This document shows, in pieces, positions 51,395-64,000 of a stretch of DNA of 64,000 nucleotides. This DNA comes from Litoditis marina (lineage: Eukaryota > Nematoda > Chromadorea > Rhabditida > Rhabditidae), in NCBI GenBank assembly GCA_964036275.1, contig OZ038439.1:17716330-17780329 (forward strand). Direction: 5' to 3'. Below the pieces are notes generated by a model. The model saw nothing but the letters and a program-made list of their open reading frames with translations, searched no databases and was not told where the DNA came from. How positions within the stretch are numbered: position 1 is the stretch's first letter; each line of letters opens with the position of its first letter. The translations under genes and the position numbers were made by a program.

Positions 51395-52763
51395 CACTTT
51401 TCCTAGAATGTTCACTAGAATGATCAAATTACTCTGTATTCTCGATACTTTACCAAATGTGACGTTAACTTATAATACGAAGTCATTAGAAAATAAATAT
51501 CATTCAATGTTGTTCTCATTTACTCTTCTTTTAGAGAAACCAAAAAATCCGAATACATGAATGAACAGTGAACCATGTGATATTCATAACGCCATTCAAA
51601 CTTGAAAATGAGTTTTCGATGCGTAAAATGAGAGAAGCTCTCAAACTTCAGTATTTCGTTCTATACTCTGACTTCTGATCTATATGAGTTTTCCCACAAA
51701 ACCTCCCCTGTTTCTAGGATGCAGTGATTTTAATCAATTTGGTGGAAGAGTATGCGACAGTATCTCTTACTGCACGCTTCATATATGCGCATGACGCGTG
51801 TTCAGTATTTGAGATATCCCCGAGGTTGCAGGTCAAGTTGTATAGAGTTCGAGGTAAAGGCGTAAGGAGAGGAGCTGTAGAGTTGTGGATTTGACATATC
51901 CCTGAGTTGAACATGTATATATTGTATATTATGTTGTATAGCCGCGGCTCCGTGGTCAACATAAATCACAATTCTACTTGCATGTTTTGAAAACACTCGA
52001 TCATGTGGTGTTACACGGGAAACAAGACAGACTGAGGGCAATCATCACTCACCAGTTGTTTAGTCACCTGAGAATAAGGAACCAATATTAAAATAGAGAA
52101 ACATAGAGGGCGGGAGCCGTCTGGGCTCCCGAGAAATATCAGTCTCTTACAGCCCTTTCCAGTATATACAGGCGTTTGCTCCTTTTTGAGTTGGTTGTTT
52201 AAAGTCTCCTAGAGCTGGCCCAAGAAAAACCAGTACGGGCTTTCGTTTCATCTGCTCCATTTTGATTGCGCTATTTTTACTCTCCTGTATAGCAATCACC
52301 AGTCACCTGAAAATAAGAAACAACTATGAGATTAGAGAAACATAGAAAAAAGGGCGGAGTAGTCGGTGCCCCCCAAAAATAGCAGTCTTCTTGAGCTCTC
52401 TTTAGTAAATACGGGCATTTGCTCCTATAGAGGCCATTTTACCGGGTACTCTCGCCTCTTCTCAAATTGTAGTTTGTAGGCGGCACCTGGAGCTCGCGTT
52501 AGAGCAGCACGTGGGGCTTTTGCTCCATTCAGAGTTTGTAGTTCGTATTTCGTTCTAAGATTGGTAATGTGACGAATTTCCGAGAACAAGATCTCCTAGA
52601 TTGAATTTGGTCTACCGTGTATGAGCTTGCTTATTGACTCACTTTCCATCTTCATCCATTGCTCTTATTTGGATTTGGATTTGAGTTTTTTTTTGTTTTT
52701 TTTTGTAAACTCAAACCAAAAAAAACCTAATTTCGAAATATCAGAAAAGCTCTTTCCCTCATC
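51395..52763. other. Intergenic between L-domain gene and small HSP
   Basis: A poly(A) signal AATAAA at 51492-51497 likely ends the L-domain gene. Two diverged copies of a block of about 125 bp lie at 52062-52185 and 52301-52430, offset by 239 bp. Each begins AGTCACCTG and ends near GCNTTTGCTCCT. No gene is supported. Confidence 0.5.
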
Positions 52764-53905
52764 ATGAATAAGAAGCAGTACGATGTGTCTGAGGTGGCTA
52801 TTTCCCACGATGCACAGAACTGGGACTGGCCCATGCAGAGACACGATGACGTCATCAAGGTACGACACTCCTTATTTGGCAATAGAAAATCATAAATAAT
52901 TCAAAATATTCAAAGAAACGACAAATTTTAGATTATCTGGTCACCAACTCGCTAGGATTGTGATCGCTCACATTATGGTTAAACATAGGGAGCTGGTCAC
53001 TATGTGGCTAGAATATGATCGGGTCTTCGATCAGGCTGAGCTTATAATTCACATCACTTCGCCGGTGTCTGAGCCTATAAATGTGTACCATATACACTTG
53101 ATTAACATTGTGTAGAAACTGACCGTAACTTAGTTGTTGTGGCATAATCGTACTACGACTGAAGAGGTCAAATTACGAACACCAAAGACCATACCAAAAA
53201 GCACGGGTTAAGTCCTCCCCATTGGAAACTATCTCTTTATCTCTTTAAGAAAGCTTTTCAGGTGGTGGCTACCGATAAAACATTCGAGATAGGCGTGGAT
53301 GTTCAATATTATACTCCGAGTGAAATCCGAGTTACAGTGCAAGGAAGAGCTGTGGAGATATGCTGCCAGCACGAGGTTTGAACTATTTCACTTATTGTTT
53401 GAAGTGTACGGGACGATAACAACTTTGTATGAGAGAAAATGATGCTAGGAGTAATTATTTTCCCTGATTATAGGTCCGGTTACGTGTAAAACTAGCGAAA
53501 CTGCGCAAGATCAGCAAAAATGTAGCAAATGATCGTAACTTTTGAAAAAAAATCCATCATTGAGGTTTTACTCAAATAGCTTACCCGCTTGTTCGAGCTC
53601 GGAAACACGGCCACTGCTTGTACCATTTCCCCAAACTTTAACTATCATCTAGCTACGGACTGACTTGGTGTGTTCCCGGCGTCTTTGAATAACCTCGATT
53701 TGGGAGGGATACGTGTAGAATAATTTGTACAATTTCAACCTAGTTTTAGCTGCGTACGGACGAGTTCGGTGATGTGTTTCGCGAGTTCTATCGCTGCTTC
53801 AAACTTCCGTCGGACGTCGACGTCTCCTCATTGAAAGGCCATCTGAGTCGGCGAGGAATCCTCACTCTCTCCGCCTCGAAACGCAAACGATTATTCGTCA
53901 TTTGA
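52764..53905 (+). CDS. Small heat-shock protein (alpha-crystallin), HSP-12 type
   Basis: ATP-independent chaperone-type protein of the cytosol. Three exons, all phase 0: 52764-52859, 53262-53375, 53750-53905; 121 residues. The start lies 17 bases after an acceptor ATATCAG, a likely SL site. The short N-terminus carries [14 protein letters not shown], a hallmark of the nematode HSP-12 group. The alpha-crystallin core follows: [17 protein letters not shown], then a short strand and a basic [20 protein letters not shown] and GILTLSASK. The C-terminus (RKRLFVI) is about ten residues longer than in typical HSP-12 proteins. A TFEIGVDV strand and LP-x-DVD are conserved in place. No heat-shock element was checked rigorously. 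The paralogue cannot be named. Confidence 0.9.
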
Positions 53906-56900
53906 AATAACCAATAATGTTCCTGTGTTTCTGACCTATGACCATCTAATTTGAAATTTAAAATTTCATGACCTCTGACCATCCTAAAGTAATCAATAAT
54001 GTTGCTGACTTATGATAATCTAATTTAAAATAGTCAATAATTGCCATGACCTATGACTCTCGAAAAGAGACGACTCGTATGAATGTACAAACTGTTTTGA
54101 TGTACAAAACTATTTATTTGGTGAAATCAGTGTAGGATTTCTTGAGCTTTATATCGTTCATTGTCTCGATATTTGTTTGTTGTGTAACCGTGTTTAGTTA
54201 TTGCAATCCGCCAAATGGAGTATTCGACAAACCATTGCAATTCTGAGAAACGGCGTTAGATTGTTTGTCAAAACTCAAAGTTACGGTTCAATAAATATTC
54301 TTATCTCCTCACTTCTTATTTAAAACTACTCGGTACACTCGATACGGTCACTCTTATTCACTGAATTTTACTTCTATAAAATAAAAATGAAGCCTTTGCA
54401 AACTATATCGTATCCGAGCGGTGCCAGGAAACATACTTGCTCATTAATAAAGCTCAGTCTTGAAAGAAACGTCCAGTTGTGTTCTATTCTGTGAGAAGTA
54501 TATTTTGGTTCGATACACCTGCTTTTCACCAAATATATTTGTTTTCCACGTGTTTTGCTATATAGCGGAACATGATCAAAAGACAGAGATCCATGTCAAA
54601 ACAAAAGCGAACAACAGCTGTGTGTGATTGATTGTACTTCAATTGTGGATTTTACGGTAAGACGTAAAATGAAAAGTAGATCTAGTTGTTTTCAACCCTT
54701 ATTTTTTCATTCCGTTATCTGACACCTGCCGAGAATGTTTGTTGTCGAAAGCCTGAACAAAAGATAATTGCACACTTTCCTAGTAGTCCACACGTTCCAA
54801 AAAATACTCCCACCCGAACTATAACATGTAACAGAGCAATTGAAAACTTGAAAACTTTATGTTTCGTGTTTTCATGTCTTTTTAAATTCTTGAATACATT
54901 CGATATTGATTGATAAACATCAGTTTGCTACTTCTGCAAGTTTCTCATATGAACTATTCGCAACATTTCTTTTCCCAGCTGTCAGTTCGATTGAACGTTC
55001 TCATCACTGAAAAGAACAAGTGAGACATACGTATGACTGCACGCGAGATGTAGAAATCACGAAAAATCATCCGAGACTAGTTTGACAGGATAGTCTATCA
55101 TGGAACCTTTTTTTGAGTGGTTCAGCTCAAACTGTCGTCAGTTTTCCAGCGCTCATGTTTTATTTATTCGGATAGCTGTTTTGCGCGTAGACTGATGGTC
55201 CACATTTTCGTTGTAGACTGATATTGATGCGAGTTAACACTCAAGACTTTTTCTCAAAAAGAACAGGATCAAACTACAAACCTAGCAAGGTACTCACACA
55301 AATATAGCAAGGTACAAACTACAAACATTGCAAGGTACCCTGTTCAGGCTCGCTTCGAAAGAGCGAACCCTATAGTTGGTATCTGTTATCTAAACTAGCC
55401 AGTATCTGTTTATTGTACCGGTCTGCCGCAGGGTACACAATGTATCATTTACGGATGGAAACGCAGCCAGGTGCCATGATAATGTTTTTTAGACAGATAA
55501 ATCACTTTGAAAAGTGTTCAGTTCCGTGAACATCGAGTTCTTTGTGTCCATCAAACCCCAAACCCGCCATTGTTTCCCCAACTTTAGAAACTGGATTGGG
55601 ATCATTTTTTTCCTTTCAAAGGTCACATTCTCATGATCTTGTGACATGTGCGGCAGCCCTCGTGGGAAGACTTTGAGCCGAAGGTTGGGCGACTAGACGT
55701 TGTGAAGGTAGCAATTTCTCGAAACCGGATGGGATAGATATCTCACGATCTTTATCTTACCAACTTCTGATGAAATCCATATTGCTATGTCTCAAAAGAT
55801 AACGATTAGGTCAAAGAGATTCTCATGAGAGATTCGTATAAACTGCTCATCAGGTTGAATGGATTGCTACGTCGATCGTGTCTAGCAAACACAGTCGGAA
55901 ATGGTGCGGTTCTGAAACTTTTCAGGAAAAACACTCTCACAAAACACAAAACACAAAAACATACAGACAAAAAAGTTCAATGGAGAGCTGACACCTTCTT
56001 TTTCTTAGTTTAGATTCAGAACGAAATTGTGATGATAATACGAAGAGTTTGATCCGTATTTCTTACCGGAATGTCTTTGGGAGAATATTCGAAATGGCAT
56101 GTCCATGTGACCACCGTGCTTTGTTGTTCTGTGTCTGTGGTTTGATCGAAAATGGTATGAAACTACAATAACATCAGATCTACCGTTGCCGTCTGTCACT
56201 ATTTATTTATTTATTTATTTATTTATTTATCTACATTCAAAGAATGTGGCACTCGCTCATCAGAGAAAGAGAAGAAGAATAGAGAAAAAATTGCCATGAA
56301 ATTTAAATTGTTCACAGTTCACTTTTTGTACGATGTTGTATCGGAGAGGCGGAGAGGCTATGACAGAACCCTGATAATTGCCTGATTAATGATGGCCTTT
56401 CCAAAGTAAGTTTGCTCCCAGAACTGACCTATTGTCTACTCTCTCTAATAGCTGAACCGATGGTGATTTACGACGAGTCGTAAAAGAGTCGAACGCGATC
56501 TTTTTTCTCTCTAACCAAGGCCGCTAATCTCGATGATAGGTAGACGGAACTGGTAGGTAATCTATCAACGACTTCGCAGAAGAAGCATCTACTATAATTC
56601 GAAATGGAGAGAAATGATAAGTTGAGACCATGCCAAGAGAAAAAAAGTAGAGAACAACGTTGCAGATATGTATTTTTTGAAATATACATAAGGTGTGACG
56701 GCCCATATTATCAGTTTGGTTCAAAAACTGACTGCAAAAGCACACCTTGAAACTAAGAGATACTTGAAGTAATGCTATCTGTATAATGTCCATTTTGCCA
56801 TAGTTTCATCAGAATTATAATCGGAGTTACTGGGGTGAATTATAGGAATGGTTAAAATGAAACTTATTTCACTGTGAATTACTTGGTATTGGTTACCTGG

Positions 56901-57875
56901 GGTTTTCGACATAATTCCATAGTCGAGCGAGTGATAAAATTGATCTCCTTTAGGGTCCGCTCTTGTCAAAGGAAGTTGTAGTTGTATTCCAATGTGTCTG
57001 TTGTTGAATCTTATTGATTTTCGGTTGCAAGTCGTGAATAACGGCACGCTCGAGATCAAACTACAATTCAGCTAAAGCCCTTCTTCATATTTCTGACTCT
57101 CAGCCAGCTCGACCGTCAATTCAGCCGAGAGAAATGCATGTTTAGACATTCACGAAGTCTGAAAAGCAAAAATAAGATTTTGTGACTGATCACTATTCAC
57201 AGATAGAGGGGAGAACGCCAACGATGGTTTGGCTCGAAAACCTCTCTGCCAGGGTAAATGTAGACTACAGATGACTGTGTAGTTGTATTGAGTAAATAGA
57301 AAATTAGGCAAAACTCTCTTGGTTTTGCTAGAAACTTGCATTTATTAGATACTCAGTTATGTGTTTCTGTATATCATCAATTTTCCTCAAGCTTTCCTCA
57401 ACTCATGAAGTGCTTATTGTTAGGAAAAGTGATATGCTCTGATAAACTTCATGCTGAGGCTGACCAGATAGGATGAATACCTTAGGCAACACATCAGTTC
57501 TGATGGCCGAGGGTGTAGTAACCCGATGATCTTGTTAACCACGAAATGATGCTCTGTGTTTTCCGAACCAAACGCTTGCTGAACAAACGATGCTTCCTGT
57601 TTTGCATAATAATATAAAAGAGTGATTTCATATTCCATGTAGTTTGATTGATTTGCACGCATCACAGAAGAATAAGATAAAGCACATTCATTTCAGTCGT
57701 GTTGGTAAAAACAGATAACAATCAACACATACACGTGAAGGAGAGGGCGGACGGTAGATGGCAGGGTGGAATTGGAAAGGACTATATCATAGGTTGACTA
57801 GAGAGGGGGGAGGGCTGCCAAATATGTCCGGGTACCGGCTTGTAGGGGAGGTCGAGATCGGGCGAGATACACCGT
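53906..57875. other. Long intergenic stretch, no supported gene
   Basis: A possible poly(A) signal for the small HSP is at 54290-54295 (AATAAA). Copies of GATCAAACTACAAAC with CAAGGTA lie at 55265-55350, and an (ATTT)n run is at about 56200-56232. One open segment near 55655-55707 could be an exon (ends GACGTTGTGAAG before GTAGC), but no partner was found. The remainder has only short frames. Confidence 0.4.
56200..56232. repeat. (ATTT)n microsatellite
   Basis: A tetranucleotide run of about eight units in intergenic DNA. Confidence 0.9.
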
Positions 57876-58884
57876 TTAGGCAATTATGTGCATGGGACAG
57901 GCGGCAATTCTCTGAAAAGGGTAGACTTTAGTTATGCAAAATCACTATTTTTCATAGTGGAAATAGTAGACATGATTTTATAAATTTTTGGAAGTTTGGA
58001 ACCGCGATAAGACCGGGAAACGTGAAAATGCATTGTGAACAGTATTAATAGTGGGATGAATAATCAAGCTCGATCCGTAGTAAAACTATTATGTTTTGTG
58101 TAGAGAGCAAGGAAATTTTCGATTGTGTTTTCAGTTCTAAACAGTGTTGCTTTGTGCCATGTATTGTTTCACTCAAAAAACACGGCGTTGAATGGTAGAA
58201 CCGGTCTGGTTTGTATCTACCCCTAGCGTGTTCGCCAAACTCTAGATCAAACGTCAAACTTCATCAAACGCTTCCGTTTGTAATGAAATTCTAGTTATTT
58301 GAGAAACATAAACTCTAATTTTGTAATGAGAAAGTGGAACAAACCTTAGAGTGTGCCACATATTCATCAGCGTAGCTGGCCTGTTCGCCAATGGGCAAGA
58401 CGCCAATTCTGAACTGGTCGCATTTGACTCGAGCGGCCATTGAGTGGCCAACACTTTCGAAGGCGTCGGTAGCGTCACTGCCGGCCTGGAAATGAAGTTC
58501 AGTCAAAAACGTATTATTTCTCTTGTAGAAATGTTCTACTTACAGATACATAAAGCAATTGCACTGTTTTTCGATTGGAAAACACTCTGTCTGGTGTTGA
58601 GAATTTGAGCTACATAGAAATGGAGAAATTTTGTTTAGTCAATGTGAACTGAGAAAACTACAGAAAATCATTGTTTTTCTCAGGGTACGATTACTGTTAA
58701 TGTATAGGTCTACATTGGTTTTATATCGACTAAAACTCACAAATTCTAGAAGAATTTCCATGCCGCCGGGGTGTGCTTCGAGGAAGGGGGTGATGTCGCA
58801 GACAATATTTCTAATGATTATCCAGCAGTCGTCAGGGGAATCGTGCTGGGACACTTCGCATCGGGAGATTTCACGAGTTAGCAT
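57876..58884 (-). CDS. Cytochrome b5 family protein, soluble form
   Basis: Heme electron carrier. Exons: 58884-58741, 58485-58345 and a tentative last exon 57911-57876; 106 residues. The ATG lies one base after an acceptor GGTTACAG, so it is probably the SL-spliced start. The b5 fold is clear: EVSQHDSPDDCWIII, then FLEAHPGGMEILLEFAGSDA and FESVGHSMAAR. The two heme ligands are His38 (HPGG) and His62 (GHS). No C-terminal membrane anchor is seen, unlike microsomal b5, so it is probably cytosolic. The last exon adds only 11 residues and is chosen because it keeps phase and ends in TAA; if the 58345 donor is not used the frame continues a short way to another stop. An upstream exon cannot be excluded. 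Confidence 0.85.
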
Positions 58885-61800
58885 TCTGTAACCGAAACAT
58901 TGTTCATGTATCTGTGTTTCAAACGTGAAACAAGACAATATTGAATATTGAAGAGATTGAAATCATGGCACACGATTACACGTTAACACGTTACACGTGA
59001 CTATTTACTGTAGACAGTATCAATAAGGAAACACGAGATAAGGAGTGATATGAAAGAAGATCGAAAAGTCGCCCGCCTAACTCTGTATAAAAAAGTCAAT
59101 CAGGTCGTTGAAATGACTCGATTCAGAAATAGGTTTGTTTGGGGATTTACTGTCAAGACAATTGGTGCGATGCGTAACTGATGTGACGAGCAAAACCGGT
59201 TTAGGTTGGGTTTTGATGGCAACAAAGATCTTTACTTTCCGATAGTTCAGAGAACAGTCACTCTGCAGCCTAATCTTGATAAGGAATAAGACATGAAAGA
59301 ACACGACACGACGTGTTAGGATCTAAACAACGTGCGGCCTTAGCTGAGCAATTGATCGCCAGTAAATTGCGTACTGATCAGTAAAGGATGTTTACAGAAT
59401 GCCTTCGTTTTTTCCTTGACGGTTATCAGAGTTGTAAAACGGACAGCCTGGTTACCCAGGCTAGAGACTTAGATAATTGTTTATGTCTCATATTGAGAGA
59501 ATGATCTAACGAACCTTTTGATCGTGTGGTCTATTTGTAAAAGTATATGTTGTGAACCAGATAAAAAACTGGTTCTTACTAGCGACACCAGCTTGTACAG
59601 TGATGTCTACTGGCTAGACTAATTTGGTCAGACGTTTTTGATCAGACATCTTTTCATCTCAAAAAAAAGATCCTGCCCTACAACTATCTCGAGCTAAAAT
59701 TCATCAGAATGGAGATGCTGCTGGAGATGGTTTCAAAAGTGATTATAATATAGAACCAACAGTCATACGATTTTGAAAGGATACGAGTGTTACCTTTTTA
59801 TGTATTGAAAAAGCATAGTTCTGGCCGGGAAATCTACATTGTGCGGGTGGAGGCAAGACGTTGTCTTCTAATTGTTGCGAAGAGGGCAAAAACTAGGGTG
59901 AAACCGGCTGGAACGAAGCATTTCAGCTGAGATGTGGACGGGTCGAAGTTCTACGTCGGTACGAGACATTTTGGATCAAACACGCGTGGCCCTTTTATAG
60001 TATAACTCGGCTCCCACAGAAAGACGGCTGGACGCAGAGAAAGAGAGACCGACGAGAGAGCAGGATCGGCTGGGAAAGTACTGGAGACGCAGACGGTAGC
60101 GATTTCGTCGACACGCGGCCACATGCACCCAGGAGGAAGCGAGGGCTGGGAATTCGGCCATATCTCGGCTAGCTGACGGTGAATTTTTCTGAAAATAGTT
60201 TTGGTAGTTTTTTCTGGGCCTTGGAGGGATGTCAGAGATTCCTGCAGGATTCTGTACTTTGGAAAGTGGAGTTTTGAGTTGTTCACGTGAAAACAATTAG
60301 TGCTCTGGTATGCGGTGATGGATGGTTGCGATGGAAGAAGGCGACAGGCCATGCGGCCGCTGTGCAAAGTTCAGCGCGGGTCTGCGTATGCGCGTAAAAA
60401 GAAAACACAGACTTTCCGGTGATTTTTGATGGAAGGAAGGCGAACAACGTTGGCGGCTGGCCGAAACGGCACAAAAACACTCCTTCAAATGGTTGGTAGT
60501 AGCAGTTCGTGGGAACGTTGTTCAGGCACAATTTACTGAGATTTCAAGTAGCTCAAAATTAGTTGAAGCACTTCTAGTATAAGAAACTGAGCAGAAAACC
60601 ATGTAAGTTCAGAAAAATTCGCATTACTAAAAAACAAAAAAGGATATGTTCATTGAAACTATTGTAACTTCTTTAGAATGGGGTTGGTCTCTCTTTCAAT
60701 AGGATTCGTCAAACCATTGTGGACACCGTACCATCGACTTTGTGAGGGATGGGGTTTAGCGAGGGGCCAGCCAGTCTGCGTATCATTGATCTACACGCTC
60801 TCTCAACCACTGACAAATAATCGACGATCGCTCGCACCGCATCGCTCAATCAATCGAACCCTCTGCTGTCTTAATGGGAAAAATGGCGACTATAACTCAG
60901 AAACAAGCAGCTAATTTGATTAATCTGTATAATGGTCCTTTTTGCTAGTTGTTTCAAACATTCAGTTTCTTTATGGTTTGAGATATATCCTAGATTTCAG
61001 AGATGTTGTATATTCTTCCAGTTGTCGAGCTTTTGGTATACGCTGTAGTTCGCGAATTGAAAAGAGGTATTGGTGGAGTGGCTGAAAATTTAAGTTTCGT
61101 TCTGCTCATTGTTGGGCCCAGATGTGGAGATCGTACGGTGTCTTACTTCGTCTGCGCACCAATTCTCAGACTGATTGCTTGACTGGCGCGATACCGTTTG
61201 CAACTTGGGGAGTAGTGGGAGTATCAGACTTTCATGTTGGTCTGGGTTCACATTCTCTCTCCACCCTGACATTCATGAGTTTGGGAGAAAAATCAATCGC
61301 TTCGAAAGTCGTAAAAGAGAGTATGTAGCCTTCTATAATTAGTTAAGACCGTAGAAGACGGTAAATCTATAATTAGTTAAGACCGTGAAGGACAGTAAAA
61401 AACTGGTAGTTTGTGGTGGAAAAATCAATGCTGCTCTTTTCTTCTCGCAGTACCAACGTGAACGTTTTTACTCCCGTTATGGGTAAAAAATAGTACTATG
61501 CCAAATGATTCTTCAAAAGGAAAGAAAATTTGTTTAAGAACTGTTTTTTTCTAGCGTGGTTCCCAAATTACATTCTTCATATGCACCTTCCTAATACAGT
61601 ACGAACTGCGAAAATGTTTTTAGAAATTGTGGAAGAGGTCAGAATTTACAGATTCAGCCAATTCTCTCCACTAATCTGCGTTTACTTCCACAATTGATCT
61701 ACAGTTTTCGCATAGAATTCATTTTTGATGGGGACAAGGAACATTGCATGTGTACTGTAGGTGTCCGCCTATAGGTGAAACATAGTATACTGCACTTTCG

Positions 61801-64000
61801 CGCCACATCTCGTGTCGGTATTCTCGAGGTCAAATGTTTAACGTCAAATGTAATATAACTGTTACGTGCATATTTGAAAATCAATAATTGCAATAATTTC
61901 TGAGGTGTTATTCAGGGGTTTGAGTTCGAGCACATGGTTGATTAGCTAGAAACATGGGATCCAACTACAATCATAGCGGATAAAACAGAACAACATGAGA
62001 GGTTTTGTTTGGTTGAACTTATACTTTGGTCCGAAAAAAGAGAAAAGAGTTCCACTTTAACAATTTTTTGATGATGCTGTGTGTAACTGTGATACTTACC
62101 ACTAGTATGCTCGATTTGTTGCGTACTTTGAGTTCTGCCCTCAAAGTGCTACCTGTTTACTACTATATTTGTTCTTTGTACTATGGTCTGTCTACTATTT
62201 CGGGTCTAACCACGAGTTGTTTATAGATTTCTGTGCAAAACTTCATCTCGTGCACATCTCGAGCCGACTTTACAGTTTCAACAAATGCGCGTCACATGGA
62301 GAAGAGAAATGTCTGACCTGTTAAATGTTCTATGAAAATGCCACTCGAACGGAAACACAAAACACACCTCTTAGGTAGGTCATACGATTGTTTTATTGTT
62401 TCACTCGGAACATATGACGATGTAAACTGTGGAGTTTGTTGCCAGGCTATTAAGCATGCCGTGCCGAACCTAGTTGTTGATTTTCACACCGAATCCGCAA
62501 ACTATTTGGTGTACAGATTATGTATGCTAGAGGATCCCGGCACCTTCATCTCATCATTCGTCTCCTCAAACATACGCTATTTCTCTGTTCTCACCAACCG
62601 CCGGGATAAGAGTGAGGAGAAATGGTGAGAGAGAAGGAGAGAGAGAGAGACGCAGGATGTGATGAAGGTGCCTCCTCTCCCTCCTTCTAGCTCTTCTAGC
62701 ATACGTACTCAGATAAAACAACGTTGATGTCATAGCCTGAGGAATGCTCTAGTATACAACAATTTAGAGATCATCGAGATATTGGGTAAGATCGTGTCTG
62801 TCAACCCGTTTCTACCTTGGAGGGTAAAATATCAGGTATTTCTGAGATTCCGACATCTGCTCATCAATCCTCGCCAGCAACCTATGATTATTGTAATGGG
62901 GAATGCGAGGAAATTGCTATAAGCGCACTGCCATTTCTGCATTTTGGTATTGAATGTCAGTCGTCTTATAAGGACCTTCTCTTGATAACAGTTCACGTTG
63001 AGAAGTACTGTGTTGACATTTTGTGCTGTGTCAATCATTTTGTATTCACAAAATCGTTTATTCTAGAAGTATGGGGCAAAAAGGCGCATTCAACGTTTGA
63101 TAACATCATCGAGAGTACTCTTTTTCATTGCTCGTACTTCTGATTTGTTTCACATTTTCTCCTATGAAACTGATTAGAACTACATACTGTTCACTTTTTA
63201 TCTTTTCGGTCTTTTTCACTCAATAATATACACGCAAAGGTTGAATCGAAAGCGAAAAGTGAACTAATATGGGGTAGGTTATCTGAGAAACCAGAAGTCA
63301 CCCCGCCGCGACACACCCCCACAACCACCAATAAACAACATGACCAATGATAGACTGGCGGAAGACCATATCATAGAAGTATAATATTTGAACGATAGAG
63401 AAAAAGTAGAGATATCTTACGTCCACCTACTATACGAATATTTTAGTTCAACTATATTCATGAAATGTAAATCAACAAACTGAAGAAATCCAAAACTTGC
63501 CAAAAGTACAACAAACATAATTTGTAATTGTCTCTTTCCTTTCCTAAACCTATGCGTTTTGGTTCCCTCATGTGAAGTACAACTGCTAGTTTGAGGCGCA
63601 TTTTTTGACAATACAAAACAGCTTTCTGCCTAGTTTACCAGTAGCCATGGACTTTGTTCCCCAAACTTGTTTCGAAATGAAAACAACCGTATTCTCTAAT
63701 TTAGCGATAGGAACGAAAGTACAACAGAACACGTGAATATTTGACCGATCCCGTATGTACTTCAAGCTGGATCTCGAAATTCTGTTAAATGAATAATAAC
63801 TAATACGGACCATTGAACTGTATCGTAGCTCAACACTTCGGCTAATCCGTTTACTACCTAGTTGTTGCCTCAGGTTCTTCGAAAATCTGTTAATCAATTG
63901 TTATTATAAAATACATAAAGGACAAAGGGAAACATCTGATTAGACAACAAACATAGAAACAAATTCCGAGACCATGAAGACACCTTTTCTAGGATTTCGG
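58885..64000. other. Right-hand 5 kb without a supported gene
   Basis: At 59950-60530 the base composition is higher in GC and long overlapping frames appear on the minus strand, but none shows splice logic or a known domain. This block contains GGAGACGCAGACGG, the CTGCGTCTC-type motif common in nematode promoters, so a promoter is more likely than a gene. A palindromic element lies at 62524-62702. An open frame at 62817-63143 starts with TTG and has no homology I recognise. Confidence 0.4.
62524..62702. mobile_element. Palindromic element, about 179 bp
   Basis: The ends ATGCTAGAGGA and TCTTCTAGCAT are inverted, and inside them GGCACCTTCATCTCATC pairs with GATGTGATGAAGGTGCC. A 16-base block CATACGCTATTTCTCT (62571-62586) occurs again at 17049-17064 inside a transporter intron, which suggests a family. 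Confidence 0.6.

Noticed and set aside
55655..55707. Possible exon ending before a GTAGC donor
   Set aside because: Codon use looks plausible, but no acceptor and no neighbouring exon in phase were found.
59951..60367. Minus-strand frame of 138 codons
   Set aside because: It overlaps equally long frames in other phases in a GC-richer block, which is what composition alone produces. No splice sites or family match.
62817..63143. Plus-strand frame of 108 codons
   Set aside because: It uses a TTG start, has no acceptor or partner exon and no family resemblance. It is kept only as a note.

Overview
The window looks like nuclear DNA of a nematode, most likely Caenorhabditis or a near relative. 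Coding exons are short and bounded by the nematode acceptor TTTTCAG and by GTRAGT-type donors. Several start codons sit just behind an acceptor with no visible upstream exon, which is what SL trans-splicing looks like. The gene families are typical of Caenorhabditis. Introns are longer (often 0.3-1.2 kb) and repeats denser than in C. elegans. All gene models were built by eye from reading frame, splice signals and exon phase. No search was run.

Layout from left to right. 1-1245: an unrecognised short reading frame at the left edge, then little else. 1246-4853 (+): a BMP-type TGF-beta ligand in nine exons. 7207-10816 (-): a Cys-loop ligand-gated ion channel, divergent and probably damaged or incompletely recovered. 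12674-21690 (+): an SLC22-type organic ion transporter in about 20 exons with two possible first exons. 22696-32727 (-): the orthologue of PPP1R21 (KLRAQ1), a coiled-coil endosomal protein. 33707-42315 (-): PHF-10, the SAY/double-PHD subunit of PBAF chromatin remodelers. 43448-45154 (-): a small secreted protein of unknown function. 46607-51394 (+): a one-pass membrane protein with a single receptor L domain. 52764-53905 (+): a small heat-shock protein of the HSP-12 type. 57876-58884 (-): a cytochrome b5. No gene could be supported from 58885 to 64000.

The genes cover unrelated jobs (signalling ligand, ion channel, transporter, endosomal adaptor, chromatin regulator, chaperone, electron carrier), so the window does not read as one pathway. 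Three neighbours on the minus strand (small secreted protein, phf-10, PPP1R21) follow head to tail with gaps of about 1 kb. Each starts next to an acceptor-like site, so an operon is possible but not shown.

Introns and intergenic DNA carry many small palindromic elements: a very common family with inverted TGTAGTTTGATC ends, a TTAA-flanked family, a GAACCG-rich family in two PPP1R21 introns, a GGTAACC-rich element, a G-run element in a phf-10 intron, and a perfect 56-bp-arm hairpin inside the L-domain gene. The points most worth checking are the missing interchain cysteine of the TGF-beta ligand, the odd Cys-loop and pore of the channel, the alternative first exon of the transporter with its decayed copy, and the hairpin.
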